From positions 28,371,501 to 28,435,500 of the forward strand of contig NC_057916.1 of assembly GCF_018873765.1 (NCBI RefSeq): DNA of 64,000 bases, in the 5' to 3' direction. Positions 38,801 through 49,095 of the stretch are shown one piece after another. Each line of letters begins with the position of its first letter. Position 1 is the stretch's first letter. This stretch comes from Telopea speciosissima (lineage: Eukaryota > Streptophyta > Magnoliopsida > Proteales > Proteaceae). Below the pieces are notes generated by a model. The model saw only the letters and a program-made list of their open reading frames with translations, was not told where the DNA came from and made no database searches. The translations under genes were made by a program, and so were the position numbers.

Positions 38801-39064
38801 CTTAGACCCTAAACGATTTCATGCAAGATCTTCAGCAGTCACCATAACCGAAACTAACAACTCCTCGAAAAATCAAAACCAAAAATAAAATAAAATAACA
38901 AAGAAACCACAAGCTAGTAAAAAGAGGAAAGGGTGGGGGTGAATTACCGCTTGAAGCTCACTGAGAACATTCTCTCCAGAGCCGCCCTCAATAAATTCAT
39001 TCCGGACCTTGTTGATGACGTCTTCAACGACGTGCATATAAACGACACTTGTTGTTTCAGCCAT
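15171..39064 (-). CDS. TFIIA-L: Transcription initiation factor IIA large subunit (TFIIA alpha/beta)
   Basis: Eleven GT-AG exons join in phase to 393 residues plus stop: 39064-38948, 38713-38543, 38432-38265, 38014-37960, 37883-37825, 37612-37490, 18986-18834, 15877-15814, 15714-15551, 15433-15350 and 15194-15171. Exon 1 (VVYMHVVEDVINKVRNEF) and exon 2 (ending YETPTADMLFPP) give the N-terminal four-helix-bundle half. Exons 3-8 are a Pro/Thr-rich linker with two IPQQDG motifs. Exon 9 holds an Asp/Glu-rich run (residues ~321-345) and HLVLAQFDK. Exon 10 (TRTKSRWKCTLKDGIMHIN) and the 8-codon last exon (ATGEFDF) form the C-terminal beta-barrel half. By family knowledge this subunit is cleaved to alpha and beta, pairs with the gamma subunit, and stabilises TBP on the TATA box in the nucleus. 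No break is visible. The gene is drawn out by introns of 18.5 kb and 3.0 kb full of transposons. Confidence 0.95.
16072..17322 (+). mobile_element. Solo LTR, family A (TGATGC...ACATTA)
   Basis: The 1.25-kb repeat matches the LTRs at 27649-28723 and 29707-30816. It shares AAATTGGTTGCATCCA, a TTGCATCTTGTAGATCGGGA block and the CCTAGGACTACATTA end. The 5-bp duplication CATCA flanks it at 16067-16071 and 17323-17327. There is no internal sequence or partner, so it is a recombination-derived solo LTR. It sits in intron 7 of TFIIA-L. Confidence 0.85.
19480..19690 (+). pseudogene. LINE ORF2 C-terminal fragment
   Basis: A frame reads LGFRLSLATNTRMLCKW followed by RRFGEVQDRLQRSAIAHKYG. This is the segment after the reverse transcriptase of plant L1-type LINEs, in which LGI(R/K)...N.ALL.KW.WRF and (I)..KYG are typical. 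The rest of the element is not recognisable here. Confidence 0.6.
20424..20790 (+). repeat. LTR-like repeat, first copy (paralogue at 33531)
   Basis: It shares with 33531-33870 the order TGGCATGACC(Y)GATCT, GGTCTAATAAGGGTTGGTA, ACATAGGAGTTTTAGCTTCC, and a conserved CTCTACGATGG...TTAGAGATTGAATGAATT block, where a promoter/leader of an LTR would lie. Only this part of the repeat is present. The boundaries are approximate. Confidence 0.55.
21385..23971 (-). mobile_element. Non-autonomous LTR retroelement, family B, minus strand
   Basis: Two LTRs of about 0.4 kb start TGATGCAGGTG at 23971 and at 21784 (reading minus). Both continue ACCTTGGACCGACCC and end near CTGCAACTCTGATATTCCC. A primer-binding site TTTGGTATCAGAGCC, typical of initiator-tRNA-Met priming, follows the first LTR near 23560. 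A polypurine tract ACCGGGGGAAT precedes the second. The ~1.8-kb interior keeps fragments of a reading frame: FIDEGQSYNFILRSVVDILS near 22300-22420, and LFYKIRGRVF just before the second LTR. No gag, reverse transcriptase or integrase is visible. The 3' end of the second LTR is unclear and no target duplication was confirmed. Confidence 0.65.
24433..25860 (+). repeat. LTR-like repeat related to 33860-34340
   Basis: The sequence from about 25340 (CTTGCTAGCCTGCTCTGTTT, then GAGATTTGAGGCTT, then TCATCTTTTGATCTC and CTCAGTTGGAATCAATA) is collinear with 34012-34340. It starts with a TGATGCAGTATCG candidate end at about 24440. The full borders are not resolved. It carries the hAT MITE at 25460-25568. 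Confidence 0.5.
25460..25568. mobile_element. hAT-type MITE, 109 bp
   Basis: The inverted ends are CATAGTTGCCACGG and, read inverted, CATAGTTGTCAAGG. The 8-bp duplication CTCATAAA lies at 25452-25459 and 25569-25576. The paralogous repeat at 34110-34130 reads CACTCATTTGTAAACATTTC without the insertion, which is a natural empty site. Confidence 0.9.
25861..26950 (-). repeat. LTR-like repeat, minus orientation (paralogue at 32180-33530)
   Basis: It shares with 32880-33060 the order AGGAAGAGAAG..GATAGG, CTCAGCCAGGC, TTGACAAGAGAAT, AAAGCAATTTTT and ATCGTGGGG..GCCT, ending in ACAATATATA. Several CAGCAG-rich stretches with conserved spacing precede this block in both copies. The borders and the family are uncertain. 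Confidence 0.45.
27300..27648 (+). pseudogene. Start of a non-autonomous LTR element interior, interrupted by family A
   Basis: A primer-site-like TTAGCATCAGAGCC (27303 on) is followed by a frame containing SVVNILSKTDEIIIES and HDIIIGQSWMEEWN. The latter looks like a degenerate retropepsin tail (compare DIILGMDWL of Ty3 elements). The frame is cut at 27648 by the element 27649-30816. Interior sequence resumes after 30821 and reaches the polypurine tract TTCAGGGGGAAC near 31130. The upstream 26950-27299 would be its LTR, and 34350-34640 carries a related LTR end. Confidence 0.5.
28739..29704 (+). CDS. Frameshifted reading frame of the family A element
   Basis: The frame starts MAEGSSNQASKDPPPFVF next to the primer site. 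It changes frame twice between ~28850 and 28930 and then runs open to the 3' LTR. Recognisable segments are SVVDMLSQPGEICI, FVEFECSSYSDGAW, and SVIAVGCNWLDERQGW; the last corresponds to the HDIIIGQSWMEEWN segment at 27560. A long acidic Val/Glu/Ile-rich region follows (~29220-29540), then EFVMPLWFSEEKAPRLEDF and KIRGRIFSSWGE at the end. The same order of segments is seen in family B (21712-22420 minus). No known enzymatic domain beyond the weak protease-tail resemblance is visible. Confidence 0.5.
29766..29801. repeat. (AT)n microsatellite in the 3' LTR
   Basis: An uninterrupted AT run lies at the position where the 5' LTR has only a short ATATATAT. It accounts for most of the length difference between the two LTRs. 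Confidence 0.9.
31132..32155 (+). pseudogene. LTR-like end plus Ty3-type protease-region fragment
   Basis: A TGATGCAGTAAAG start at about 31132 follows a polypurine tract. A primer-like TTTGGCATCAAAGCC occurs near 31568. From about 31690 the frame DILPLQV and then, after the MITE, ILLGQPWLFDKKVQ matches the Ty3/gypsy region following the protease. It is split by the hAT MITE at 31718-31975, and no reverse transcriptase follows. Confidence 0.55.
31718..31975. mobile_element. hAT-type MITE, 258 bp
   Basis: The ends are TAGGGATGTATACGGATC and, read inverted, TAGGGGTGTAAATGAATAG. The 8-bp duplication TTTGTCAC is perfect at 31710-31717 and 31976-31983. The interior is repeated GGATACGGAT-type sequence. 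Removing it and one duplication copy would restore the frame of the surrounding Ty3 fragment, so it inserted into an already transposed sequence. Confidence 0.92.
32180..33530 (-). repeat. LTR-like repeat, minus orientation (paralogue at 25861-26950)
   Basis: It is collinear with 25861-26950 over several blocks, including GATCGAGTGTA, CAGCAGCAG tracts and CTCAGCCAGGC. Its end borders the repeat starting TGATACAGTAGCATG at about 33533. No coding sequence is seen. Confidence 0.45.
33531..34640 (+). repeat. LTR-like repeat (paralogues at 20424 and 24433-25860)
   Basis: It starts near TGATACAGTAGCATG and ends near CCCGGGTTGCATCA. The left third matches 20424-20790, the middle matches 25340-25860 and the right end matches 26990-27300. 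It thus shows how these partial copies fit together as one LTR of roughly 1.1 kb. It lacks the MITE present at 25460. The target duplication is unresolved. Confidence 0.55.
34757..36071 (+). mobile_element. Solo LTR, family A
   Basis: The 1.3-kb LTR starts TGATGCAGATTCACCACC and ends AGGACCACATTA. The 5-bp duplication CATAG lies at 34752-34756 and 36072-36076. It has an extra GTGAAGATCGGGAG-containing segment near 35340-35410 not present in the 27649 copy. Confidence 0.88.
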
Positions 39065-40020
39065 TTTCCCGCCAAGACCAATCAGAAACTCTCACCTCTC
39101 AGCTCTCCACTATCCCAATGGTGAGCCTTCGACAGCGTGGATGCAAACTGGCTGATATTGGGATAGCTGAGGGATGCTGTGAAGATGTAAATTCGAAAAT
39201 TTTGAAGAAGAAAGGCATCGAGTAAGATTTGCAGAGAACCCAACAAAAAAACGAAAAAGGTGTCTAGGGTTTTCGGTTCATTTCTCAGCTGACATAGAGA
39301 GAAAAGATGAAGAAGGTAATGGAGGACACCAGGAGTGCCGACCGGCGCGGACGAGAAAACGAGAATAAAGATTGGAATATAAATAGGTTTGCATCCGTTG
39401 TAGGCCTGGGGCTACGTGTCGGAATCGGTTTGTTTCAGTATCGGTCTTATTTTTCCACCATGTTTCAATTTTGTTCGATTTGGATTCAGGTATACAAAAC
39501 CCGAAAACCCAGCCCAAAACTCATTAAAAAACGTATTTTTCTATAATTATATACATACATTTATATGTTAAATCGAACTGAAATCGAAACCAACCCGATA
39601 ACAAATCGATAAGAACATGAAACTGAACCGAAATCAAAACCAAAGGTTTCCTCATTGGTTTGATTTTGGATTTACCCTTGTCACACCAAAACCGGCCCGA
39701 ACCAACAAATTGACACCCCTACCTTGTGGTATCCAAAGCTTGTACCAACTACCCGCCACAGGGATTCCCGTGTTTTTAAATTACTATATTATCCTAACTC
39801 ACATTTTTTGGAGAAAAGATAGTTGCAAGCTGCATAGCATACATTAGCGCCATCTTGTGTCTATATCTCTCCTCTTACAATAGGGGGTAAAGTGGTACAC
39901 ATGTCATCTCATAAAAGGACATAGGGAGGGCGCTCGCACACGTTACGCAGACTAGCAGTGAATCCCTATTTTCATGAAAGTAAAAAGTAAAGTAACCAAA
40001 CATAAAACATTGTTCATCTC
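39065..40020. promoter_or_regulatory. Upstream region of TFIIA-L
   Basis: This would contain the 5' leader and promoter of the minus-strand TFIIA-L gene in its first few hundred bases; no individual element is certain. At 39401-39720 there are sequences resembling hAT ends (CAAATTGACACCCCTA on the right), without a confirmed 8-bp duplication. Confidence 0.35.
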
Positions 40021-40021
40021 G

Positions 40022-40460
40022 GTACAACAACAACAACCATAACCTTATCCCAACTATATGGGGTCGGCTACATGGATCTAATAGATGCTATGACAATAAT
40101 GGAAGTAAGAGAAATAAAAAGGAGTAAAAGGAAGTTAAAAGAAAATAAGTAAATGTATAAATCGAAGCAGTAGTCAAAGCAGCATCCTTGGAACATTCCC
40201 CTACAAGGAGTCGGCTACACGAGTCTTTGTCCTCCAAACAACTTTATCTACGGTCATATTAGGATCGAGACCTACATACTTATCATTTCTTACCACTTCT
40301 CCAATAGTCATTTTAGGTCTGCCCCTACCTCTTTTAGCTTCGTCAAGCTAAATCTGATCACTCTTCTTGTAACAATAGAAATTGATCTCAGTATCTTTTC
40401 TACTTCACTAGCCATCCACTTAAACCAATTTACCATCTCGTGTTCAGACTTAATAATTAC
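40022..40460. repeat. Dispersed plant repeat with GGGGTCGGCTACATGG motif
   Basis: The order ACAACAACAACCATAACC, CTTATCCCAACTATATGG, GGTCGGCTACATGGATCT and, 130 bp later, AGGAGTCGGCTACACGAG, is a very common pattern in plant genomes. It is usually attached to SINE- or RTE-LINE-derived copies. I assign it by pattern memory only. Confidence 0.4.
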
Positions 40461-40723
40461 AAAATGGGAAAGAGAATGCTACTTGGTCAAGTGCGAAATA
40501 TGGCTCCTACGCCCAGACACAGGGCCGCGCAACATGACCACTGCGCTTCCAATGATTTTTGCCTTTCCATGGGGCCACAATGATCATTTCGCAAGGCCAT
40601 GTGTTTAGGTGCAGGGGTTGTATGCCACACGCAACCATGTAGCATTCTTTCTCCCTTACAAAATTATCATAGTTAAACTCATCACACATCAATAAGAAAA
40701 TGCAGAAAATCCGTTGGCTAAAC

Positions 40724-42968
40724 TTTTTTTTGTTCTTCAATGAGATTCTATTGATTTTCACGTATATGGCACGTGGTTGAGGGCATACATTCCTCCACCA
40801 ACCATGGAATGGAAATTGGCCAATCTGTCGAACACGTCATAGACAAAGCCCTCTGAGCTAGGGAATCCGCTAAAGTATTACAATTCTCAAGAACAAAAGT
40901 AAAGGAACACTCAATTACATAGGTTGTTAAATGTTGGGTATCTAAAATGATAGCTTGCAGCGAAAGAAGAACTGCCTTCCAAAGTCCCATATCTAATAGC
41001 ATGATCTTCCCCTTCAGCTATGTCATTGAAAGTAGCCACCACTGATTTAGATAAACTTGGCATTCCTTTGGATCTCTGATGATGACTCCAATTCTGCATC
41101 TATTGTTCCTTGGATCAAACAACGCATCACAATTAATCTTCAAAAAAGGATGCAGGTCCACTGTTAAGGAGGTCGAGTACGAGGTATTGTAGTAAGCACA
41201 TGTTTAACTACAAACTTACTTACCTCAATGAATTCATCTTGGGCTCTTTGAGATATTGAAATCCCCTTCATCAAGGATCTGTTTGTCCTCCCAAAAGGAT
41301 GCTTCATTACGTGATTTCCACCAATACCAAGCAATAAAGGACGTCAAGCATTCTATCCGTTTACCAGCTTGTTTCCCATCTTTGTAAAAAAATCTGTTCA
41401 TTGTCTCTTCATTTTCCAATCCGATTTGAAAATGAAAAGTTAGGGGATTGGGCTGGTTTAAGAGATAGATTGCAACCAAACCATATTGATTGGCCAAAAG
41501 GACAATGAAGGAGTATTTGATCACCCGATTCCTGTTCCTCTCAACATCTAATGCACTTTAGGATCTAGCTTGAAGTAACGTTTTATGAAAGCTTCTCTTG
41601 TAGCCAAGCCATCACTACATGTCATCCAAAGGAACGAGCAGATCTTTAGGAGAGTGAAACACTTCCATACTTTGTTCCAAACCTCCGAAGATGTAGATGC
41701 CTAGCACCCTCTAAAAGAGGATGATGGTTGATTCAAAATAGTGAGCTCATGGTTACGACAAAGCATATGGTACGGCAACTTAAATGAGAATCACCTATAT
41801 TTGGAAGCCCCCCAAACAAGTTTGTCCTCATTTGGGAACAAAGGAAGTTGAATCTTCAAGATTGCATTCTTGATTTCTTTATTGAATAAACCATTAAGAA
41901 CATCCATATGCCACGTACGATCATCTTGAGATATTAAATTCGATGCCCATTGCCACTAATTCATTACCATTGTAGCTTGATGAGGAATTTGATGATTCTT
42001 AAGTGAAGGAATCCACTTATCTTTCCATATATGGGTTTTATCACTTATACCAACCTTCCAATATTGGTCTTCCTCTAATACTTTCCTTCCTTCTAATATT
42101 CTCCTCCATGCCCACGTAGGGCTGCTCCCCAACTTAGCTTCCACAAAGCTGCATTTAGGAAAGTTAATGCTCTTTATGAACCTAGCCCAGTGAGATTCAG
42201 GTTCAACCCACAGTCTCCAAGCAGATTTTGCTAATAAAGCTCTGTTATGTCGTGTTGGGTCTCTTAGTCCTATCCCACCACTCTGCTTCGAACGACATAT
42301 TTGTTCCAGGACAGTCAATGTATTTCAGATGATTCCTCATTGCTTCCCTAAAAAAACTAAGCTGCCATCTATTTTGATCTATTATGTTGCGCCCTTGGTA
42401 ACTTAAAATGAGAGGTTGCATAGTTCGCTATAGGCATAGTCGAGGCTTTTAGAAGGATTTCCCTGCCCGCATGAGATAGATAATGCTTAGCCCAACCATT
42501 AAATCATTTAGATGTATGGTCATTTAACTCCTGAAAAATATCTATCTTAGAGACTCCGATGATCGATGGTAGGCCGAGGTATTTTGTTGGCCCATCTCCA
42601 TGTGGGATTATAAAAATTCTTGAGAACCATCGTTTAAGCGGGAGGAGTTGTATTGGGGCTAAAACAAACGCTAGCTTGGCAATAAATATTCATTACACCT
42701 TCAGATTATGGAATTTTTGTAATCGGACTTCGACAAACAACAAACAAACATCTACAAATAAATAATGAGCGATGGGCTAATCTCTGTTTTTGACTCGAAT
42801 ACCATGAATTTGACCCTCCTCTTTGGCTTGAAAAAGAAGGCTACTCAACGCTTGGCCACAAATCACAAAGAGAGCTGGCGAAAAGGGATCCCCTTGCCTT
42901 AAACCCCTTGAGGGTTTAACTGAATACCTCACTGCCCCTTTGATCAAAAGAGAATATTGCAATGAAGT
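40724..42968 (-). mobile_element. LINE (L1-type), 3' part
   Basis: On the minus strand this carries the end of the reverse transcriptase (SRGLRQGDPFSPALF at ~42880-42930) and the post-RT segment SGGIGLRDPTRHNRALLAKS at ~42230-42290. A C-terminal RNase H-like domain (SFTFVLENCNTLADSLAQRA) lies in the 40748-41100 part. An 8-A tail (T-run at 40724-40731) follows a short 3' end. Many frameshifts show it is dead. It continues beyond the LTR insertion at 42969. Confidence 0.8.
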
Positions 42969-45900
42969 TGTCACACCCCAAACCACCCCTAGGAGGATCG
43001 GGCGGGTGACCCGGATGTCGAACCACATCTGCCAAACCCCAAGGACCCAGATGCAGTATTTACATGTCATAAACCACACAATGAAGGGTAAAAGATAATA
43101 AATGAATATCAGAGTGCCACAAAAGATAAAAGAAAAACTACCCAAAAGATAGATTATATTTATTACAGTAAAATCCCAAGTACCTATGTTGTATTATATA
43201 CGTATCCTTTTATGTTCGAAGATACAGTACACAAGAAAATTATGCTTTCGAAAGGATGGAAGCAATAAAACTACATGATCTTCACGGTGCAGCAAAGTAC
43301 AAAAGTTTTACAACTTCATCACGCATTGGTAAGTGAATTGATACCTGCAAAATCATCTAAAAGAAACAATCCACGAGGGATGAGCTCCACCGAGCCCAGC
43401 GAATGAATAATAAATCATACAAGCAGGTACAACCATCAGCATCATCAATCTACATGCTGGGTTTAATTTTATTACTCTAATCCACCTGACATCGCAACTA
43501 AGTCACTAGGTATATGCTACTTGCAATGACTCGGGCAACAACCTCAGTCGCTTCTGTTTCGATCTTCAGATGCCACCTCAATCATTGCGGGTGGAACCCG
43601 CACTGGGCAGTGAGCACCAACTCCTCCCTTGGCAGACCCCTAGTTAACCATGATAACCTGACCCGGCTTCTGCTATCCTCAGCATTCAGGAGGCCACGAT
43701 CACCCAACACGTGCACCCCTGTTGGGAAGGGCTGTAGCATAAGGGTATGTTTACCTAGCCCAATGATCTACATGATAAGTATGAGTTGAGTGGTGTCAAC
43801 CATATCCCATTCTACGGGCTACCACAAACCTCATTTTCAGTATGAAATGTATGGTGCTCCCGCAGCCCATACTACGGCTCACCATGCCTTTCATTTCCAA
43901 GCAGTCTGTTACGGCATCTAATTTAACAGTTCACTTAGCATGCCTTTTAGTCATTAATCATTTTATCAACATGCTCATAATCAAAATCCACAGTTACATC
44001 TGTAATTTCAATGTCCAAAAGAAAATAATAATAATATAGCACAGATATCAATAATGAAAATTAATTTTGTTATCTTTGGCATGTTTACAAAGGTTACACT
44101 TACAAGGATGATCCAATATCCACTCACCTTAACTATACTCCGCTCGTTCTGAAGGCTGCCGGTCCACAAAGGTGCTCAGACACGCGTCATCGGGCAAATA
44201 GTCAAAGCCTAGGTTTATTAATTCAAAAGCATACGTCAATGAGTGTTAAATGAGTAATGGAGTCTGGGGGTACCCTTGGTTCAAGTCCCAAACCAAAGCC
44301 AAACTCAAAACAGATGGGACAGCAGCAGTGGTCAATTGGCACTGGTCTATCCAATGGACCAGTGGCAATGGACCAGTAGGCTACTAAGGCCCAAAAATCA
44401 AAAGGGGTTTATGGTTTTTGACCCAAAAGGGTGCCCAAGCACTGTTTTAAGTAACTACAGGGGTTAGGGTCATGTTCTTCATTCATGGTTTACACTGGTT
44501 GATTGGATTGGTCCATCCAATGGACCAATGGCAATCAACCCATTGCTCCAAGTGTAGGAACAGGGCTGTAGTGATGTGTTTTGTTTTGGGATTTATACCA
44601 AAGGCTCTAAAAAGAGTGTTCTAGACCTTGGGGTAGGTCTGAGACAACACAGGGTTAGGTTCCCGGCAGTGGTTGATTAGTATTGGTCCATCCAATAGAC
44701 CAGTAGCAATGGACCAGTAGGGTTACAGTTGCTAAAAGTGCAGAGGCTTCCAGGGTAATGATTATGGCTTCATAAAAGAGGTCCCTAGGTGTTATTTTAG
44801 TGGTACAATCATAGGTTATTGGCCTTGGTTCCATTTAAACAAGGTTTGGTTGCTTGAGATATGTCCCAGGATGTTAGACTGACTCCAAATAGAAGGTATA
44901 GAGCTGGGATGGCAAGGGTTCCTTCACAGAAGGCCTTTCACAATGTTTCATAGACCATGGGCTGATCAGGCTTAAAATTGGACAAGGTCTCTGGTACTAC
45001 TCCATCCAATGGACCAGTAGCAATGGACCAGTGGGGGTTTTAGTCACAGAATTGGAGAGGGTTCCCACTACGAGCTTTAGATGGCCCTGCAGTGATTCCA
45101 ACAGTGGTTTAAGTCATGGTTTCATGCTAATTACGAGTTTGGTTGCCCGAAACCCATCTTGGGGTGTCAGATTGGCTCTAAACAGGGTTACAAGGAATTA
45201 TTTTTAGCTGGGTTTCATGTAGGACCCTATGCAGGGCATCACAGACCCATAGGCAGGCTAGGGGTAATACAGGTTTCAATTTCTTGCACTGGTTGATTCA
45301 CAGTGGTTGATCCAAGCGACCAGTGCATAAGCAGCTCAAAAATTTAAAAGATAAATCTATTTTGGCTTAGATCTACAGATTAAAAGCATGCATGGATGAT
45401 CAGGAGGTACCAGCAGGTTACAGTAAGGGTATTTAACATGATTCCAAGGAAAATTTCTACATGCATAAGGATTTGGGTTGTTGGGCTGATATGGAAAGCA
45501 TACATGTCTTGTATGCAAGAACAGTAAAACACACATGTAAACATGTCATCTCTGTGCTATAGTAGTTCTGATTTTTCAGAAAATAGAACCTTGCATTAAA
45601 GCATGCATTTAAGGAAATACAAGCTTCTACACCATAGCATATGACCACAGCTTGTTATGACTTAAGAATCAACTTTTAAAGGCTGAAAACTACAATTACA
45701 GCAGGTATTTTCTAGGTGGAAGGTAGTTGATGGGTCTTAGATGACAGTCCCTAACATGCATGCAAGATCAAGCTTGTATAGTATGACTAATATGGTAGAT
45801 ACAAGAGAACATGGTTGCACAGCCATAAACAGAGAAGATTAATGGATTACAGCCATAGTAATGGCAAGAAACAGTGGGGAGAGGGCTGGGTTTGAGCTTA

Positions 45901-46662
45901 CCTTGCAGGGTCCAAGCATAAGGATGGCTCCAAGCCTTCTCCTTCCTCTTCTTCTCTTCTCTTTCTCCTTCTCCTTCTCTTTCTCTCTTCCTTCTCTCCA
46001 ACGAAATGAATAGGAGGGGTCTTTTGGGCTGAAGGCTGATTTATATAGGCCCAACCACTAAGGCCTGTTTGCCTAATGCTGTTTTGTGAAAAATGCATTC
46101 TTGAAACTTATTCTTTAATGCAATTGGCTTCAAAGTGGGCCCCACATGATCACTGTGTTAGGGTAACATCCCCACAAGTCATTCTAGGCACGGGGAGGTG
46201 ATCCGGGGTGCGAGACACTGGGCCCCACCCCACGCATCTGAGATGCATTTTATGTAGTACAGTTGTACAGGTCGATCCAACTAGTTGATCCAATAGACCA
46301 GTAGGTAAAACCCTGCTGTTTTTGCATTTGGGTCCCACTGAGGCCTGTGCCATGCCTAGGGCATTGTCCTTATGTAATTTTATGGCCGTTTAAACTCTGT
46401 TTAAATATTTAAGAACGAATTTATTCTTGTTTTGGTTAAGCAGGGGCTATACCTTAGGTCATCCATCAATTGGTGTATGGAATAGCAACACAGGTCTAGT
46501 AGTTGCCTCCGGATCGGTAGGTATGATATTACCGGAGATTCCCCTTAAAAAAATGAGCATCGGGTCGGTGCACCACAGGTTTCTAGTGGGTAAGACCCAG
46601 GATCTATTGGGTTCCGGACCTACATTCGGAGTTCGGGTCAGGGTCCGGGCACGGGTGTAACA
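42969..46662. mobile_element. 3.7-kb solo LTR inside the LINE
   Basis: The ends TGTCACACCCC...GGGTGTAACA form a short inverted pair. The 5-bp duplication GAAGT lies at 42964-42968 and 46663-46667. The LINE reverse transcriptase frame continues on both sides (CITSV on one side, TSLQYSLLIKG on the other). No internal domain or second LTR is present. LTRs of this length and end type are typical of Ty3/gypsy chromovirus-type elements; the family assignment is inference. Confidence 0.82.
44335..46310. repeat. Recurrent CCATCCAATGGACCAGT motif inside the solo LTR
   Basis: Variants of TGGTCCATCCAATGGACCAG, followed by TGGCAATGGACCAGTAG, occur around 44340, 44510, 44675, 45000, 45290 and 46265. The half-sites TGGTCCATCCAATGGACCA are themselves imperfect palindromes. 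Confidence 0.7.
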
Positions 46663-46667
46663 GAAGT

Positions 46668-47907
46668 AATGCAGTTTATAATCAATTGAATGAAGGTAGA
46701 ATAAAAGCCAAATCTATATAGCGCCTTTCGAAGAAAATGCCACTCCATTCGATCATATACTCTCTTCGTGTCAAGTTTGAGAATGACATACTTCTTCTTG
46801 TCCTTCTTTATTTTTTTCACATAATGAAACAATCTGTGAGCTGTATAAACATTGTCTGCGATCAACCGGCCATGTACAAAAGTTGATTGCGAATGAGAGA
46901 TAATACGTGAGAGGACTTGCTTCAATCGGGAAACTAAGATCTTTGTAATGATTTTGACCGCAACACTGCAGAGGCTAATCATGATGATAATGTTCTATCT
47001 CCTCAGGTTTCCCCACTTTGGGAATAAGACAAATGGTGGTTTCATTATATTTGGGATGACTGAAACCTGTAAAAAACACATCACCAACAAAAGCAACAAA
47101 GATCCTTATGGGTTAGCTCGTAAAAATGTTGAAAGAAGATAGGAGGGTATTGAAACTTACAGATTTAATGGTCCCATCGCAAAAAGCACTTGCTTGATCT
47201 ATTCGACCGAACGGGGTTGGCATAGCATTCCATTGTCCTCCTCCTTAATACCCGGTGGAATAGCTCTTAAAACTTTAGAGATGACTTCTTCATTCTCTCC
47301 CTTACATTTGAATAGATTGTTGTAATATTCCGCAAAGGACCCATATATCTCACTCTCCAACGATGACTAATCTCCATTAGCAAGTTTAGTCGCAATGATG
47401 TGATTTTGCTGCCTTTTTTAAATAGTCGAAGAATGGAAGAAAGCTCTATTTTGATCCCCACCATTAAGCCAGACAATACGGGACTTCTATAGCCAGATGT
47501 CCTCCTCACAGGCCAAAGCATCTTCTAATAGCTTAGATAACTTATTCTCTCGAGCTTGTGAAGCAGCAGTAGTAGGGAGATTTTGTAACTAAGCAAGCTT
47601 CTTTTTCAGATCTTGGATATTTGTTTGAATTTTACTAAAGGTAACTCTATTCCACTATTTTAAATTTTATGAACAAGAAGAAAGATTATTATTTAAAACA
47701 TAGGAGGTAATAACTTGGATAGGCTGATTCCAACAAGTTGACATCACTCTCTTGTAATCCTTGTGCTTGAGCCACATTGAATGAAAATAGAACGGTCTTG
47801 CAACACCTGATGGTTGCCCTTTCTAAATCAATGACAATGGGGGTGTGGTCAGATCTAATAGCCGCTCGAGTGAACACCAAAGACTCCGGGAAACATAACC
47901 ACCACTT
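46668..47907 (-). mobile_element. LINE (L1-type), middle part
   Basis: On the minus strand this holds the first half of the reverse transcriptase (MISLCSVAVKIITKILVSRL, SQSTFVHGRLIADNV, ILKLDTKRVYDRMEW at 46640-46980). The linker segment (GGDQN, FFHSS) lies near 47400-47480, and the end of the endonuclease domain (IRSDHTPIVIDLERA) at ~47800-47860. It is interrupted by frameshifts. Confidence 0.82.
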
Positions 47908-48419
47908 TGTTAAATCCGTGCCCAAAATCCAGTTTAAAACTCGGTCTGACCACCGGTCTGGTTTGAACCTTTTATGTAGAACCGGAGGCGGAGTGCGCTT
48001 GTGAGCTGTGGACCATGATACTCAAGCCATCCCACAAGATTGTTGCCGTGACTCGGAGAAGTCATCGAGGATAGGTACATCGGCGAGGTAGGGGAAAGTT
48101 TATCTTCGAGGTGCATTCCTAGCATTTCCTTATTTGAGGATCCGCGGCCCTCGCGGTGTACCCGTTCTCACTTACGAGATGATTGGGAGTAAGTTAATAT
48201 CCTAATAACTCATGAGTATAAATACTAGAATGGGCTTAGGACGATGTTCATTCTAATCATATTATGGGCCTAGTAGTATAATGGGCCCAATAACTTAAAA
48301 TTGACCTAAAGACCTAAGACAACCAAACATGACTTAAGACTAAAGTGAGGTAAATAGGGGTCAATCCACTATTCACCTCACAATAGAAAACCTAAATCGT
48401 GGAGAGGAAAGGAGAGAAG

Positions 48420-48550
48420 GAAAGAAAGAAGAAGAAGAAAAAGAAGAAGAAAAAGAAGAAGAAGAAGAAGAAGAAGAAAGAAGGAACGAAAGGTAGAAGA
48501 AGAAGAAGGAAGAGAGGTGGAACCCAAGCTTGCTCTCCTACATTGGTGAG

Positions 48551-48609
<59 letters not shown>
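48420..48609. repeat. (GAA)n tract and (CT)n microsatellite in the 5' LTR
   Basis: The GAA-rich run (48426-48480) and the CT run (48555-48609) both recur, shorter, in the 3' LTR at 54403-54452 and 54530-54565. They are among the few places where the LTRs differ in length. Confidence 0.9.
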
Positions 48610-48612
<3 letters not shown>

Positions 48613-49095
48613 TCCTAATTTATAGACCTAGGGTTTGGACTTATGAGCCATGAGTGCTTCATCTACCCTAATGGAAAGGCCATTAATGGCTAATCTTTGA
48701 AGCTTAGTTATAAAGACACCTAATCCTACCTTGAACCCCCTTTCACCCTTTCTCCATTTATGAACCCTAAGTTGGGGATTCACCTCCATTTATGGGTTTC
48801 ACCAACCCTCATGGAAGACCATAGAGGTGTGGTTTGTGGGTTGTTAAATAACATTGATTAAAGACCCTTTCAAAACCCCAATACCCAAACCCATGAGTTT
48901 CCTTTCCATATGTATTTAATGGAGGAAAACCTAATCGATCATGGGGTTTACAAACCCATGTTGGGTGTGTGCTATGGCACCTTGGTTGGGGTTGTTCTCA
49001 TGGCCAAAGAGACCCCTAAAAACCCCTAAGAATACCCCATTTTAGCCCAAGACTTTGGGGCTGCAAAACCATTCTCGGAATGGCATGAGCAGATA

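Noticed and set aside
40486..40640. Possible fold-back element similar to 11616-11790
   Set aside because: Only short blocks (CCCAGACACA, CCATGTGTTTRGG) are inverted, without defined ends or target duplication.
48378..48653. Frames of poly-Lys, poly-Ser/Leu and Arg-Glu repeats
   Set aside because: Products of GAA and CT microsatellites in the LTRs, repeated at 54375-54581.
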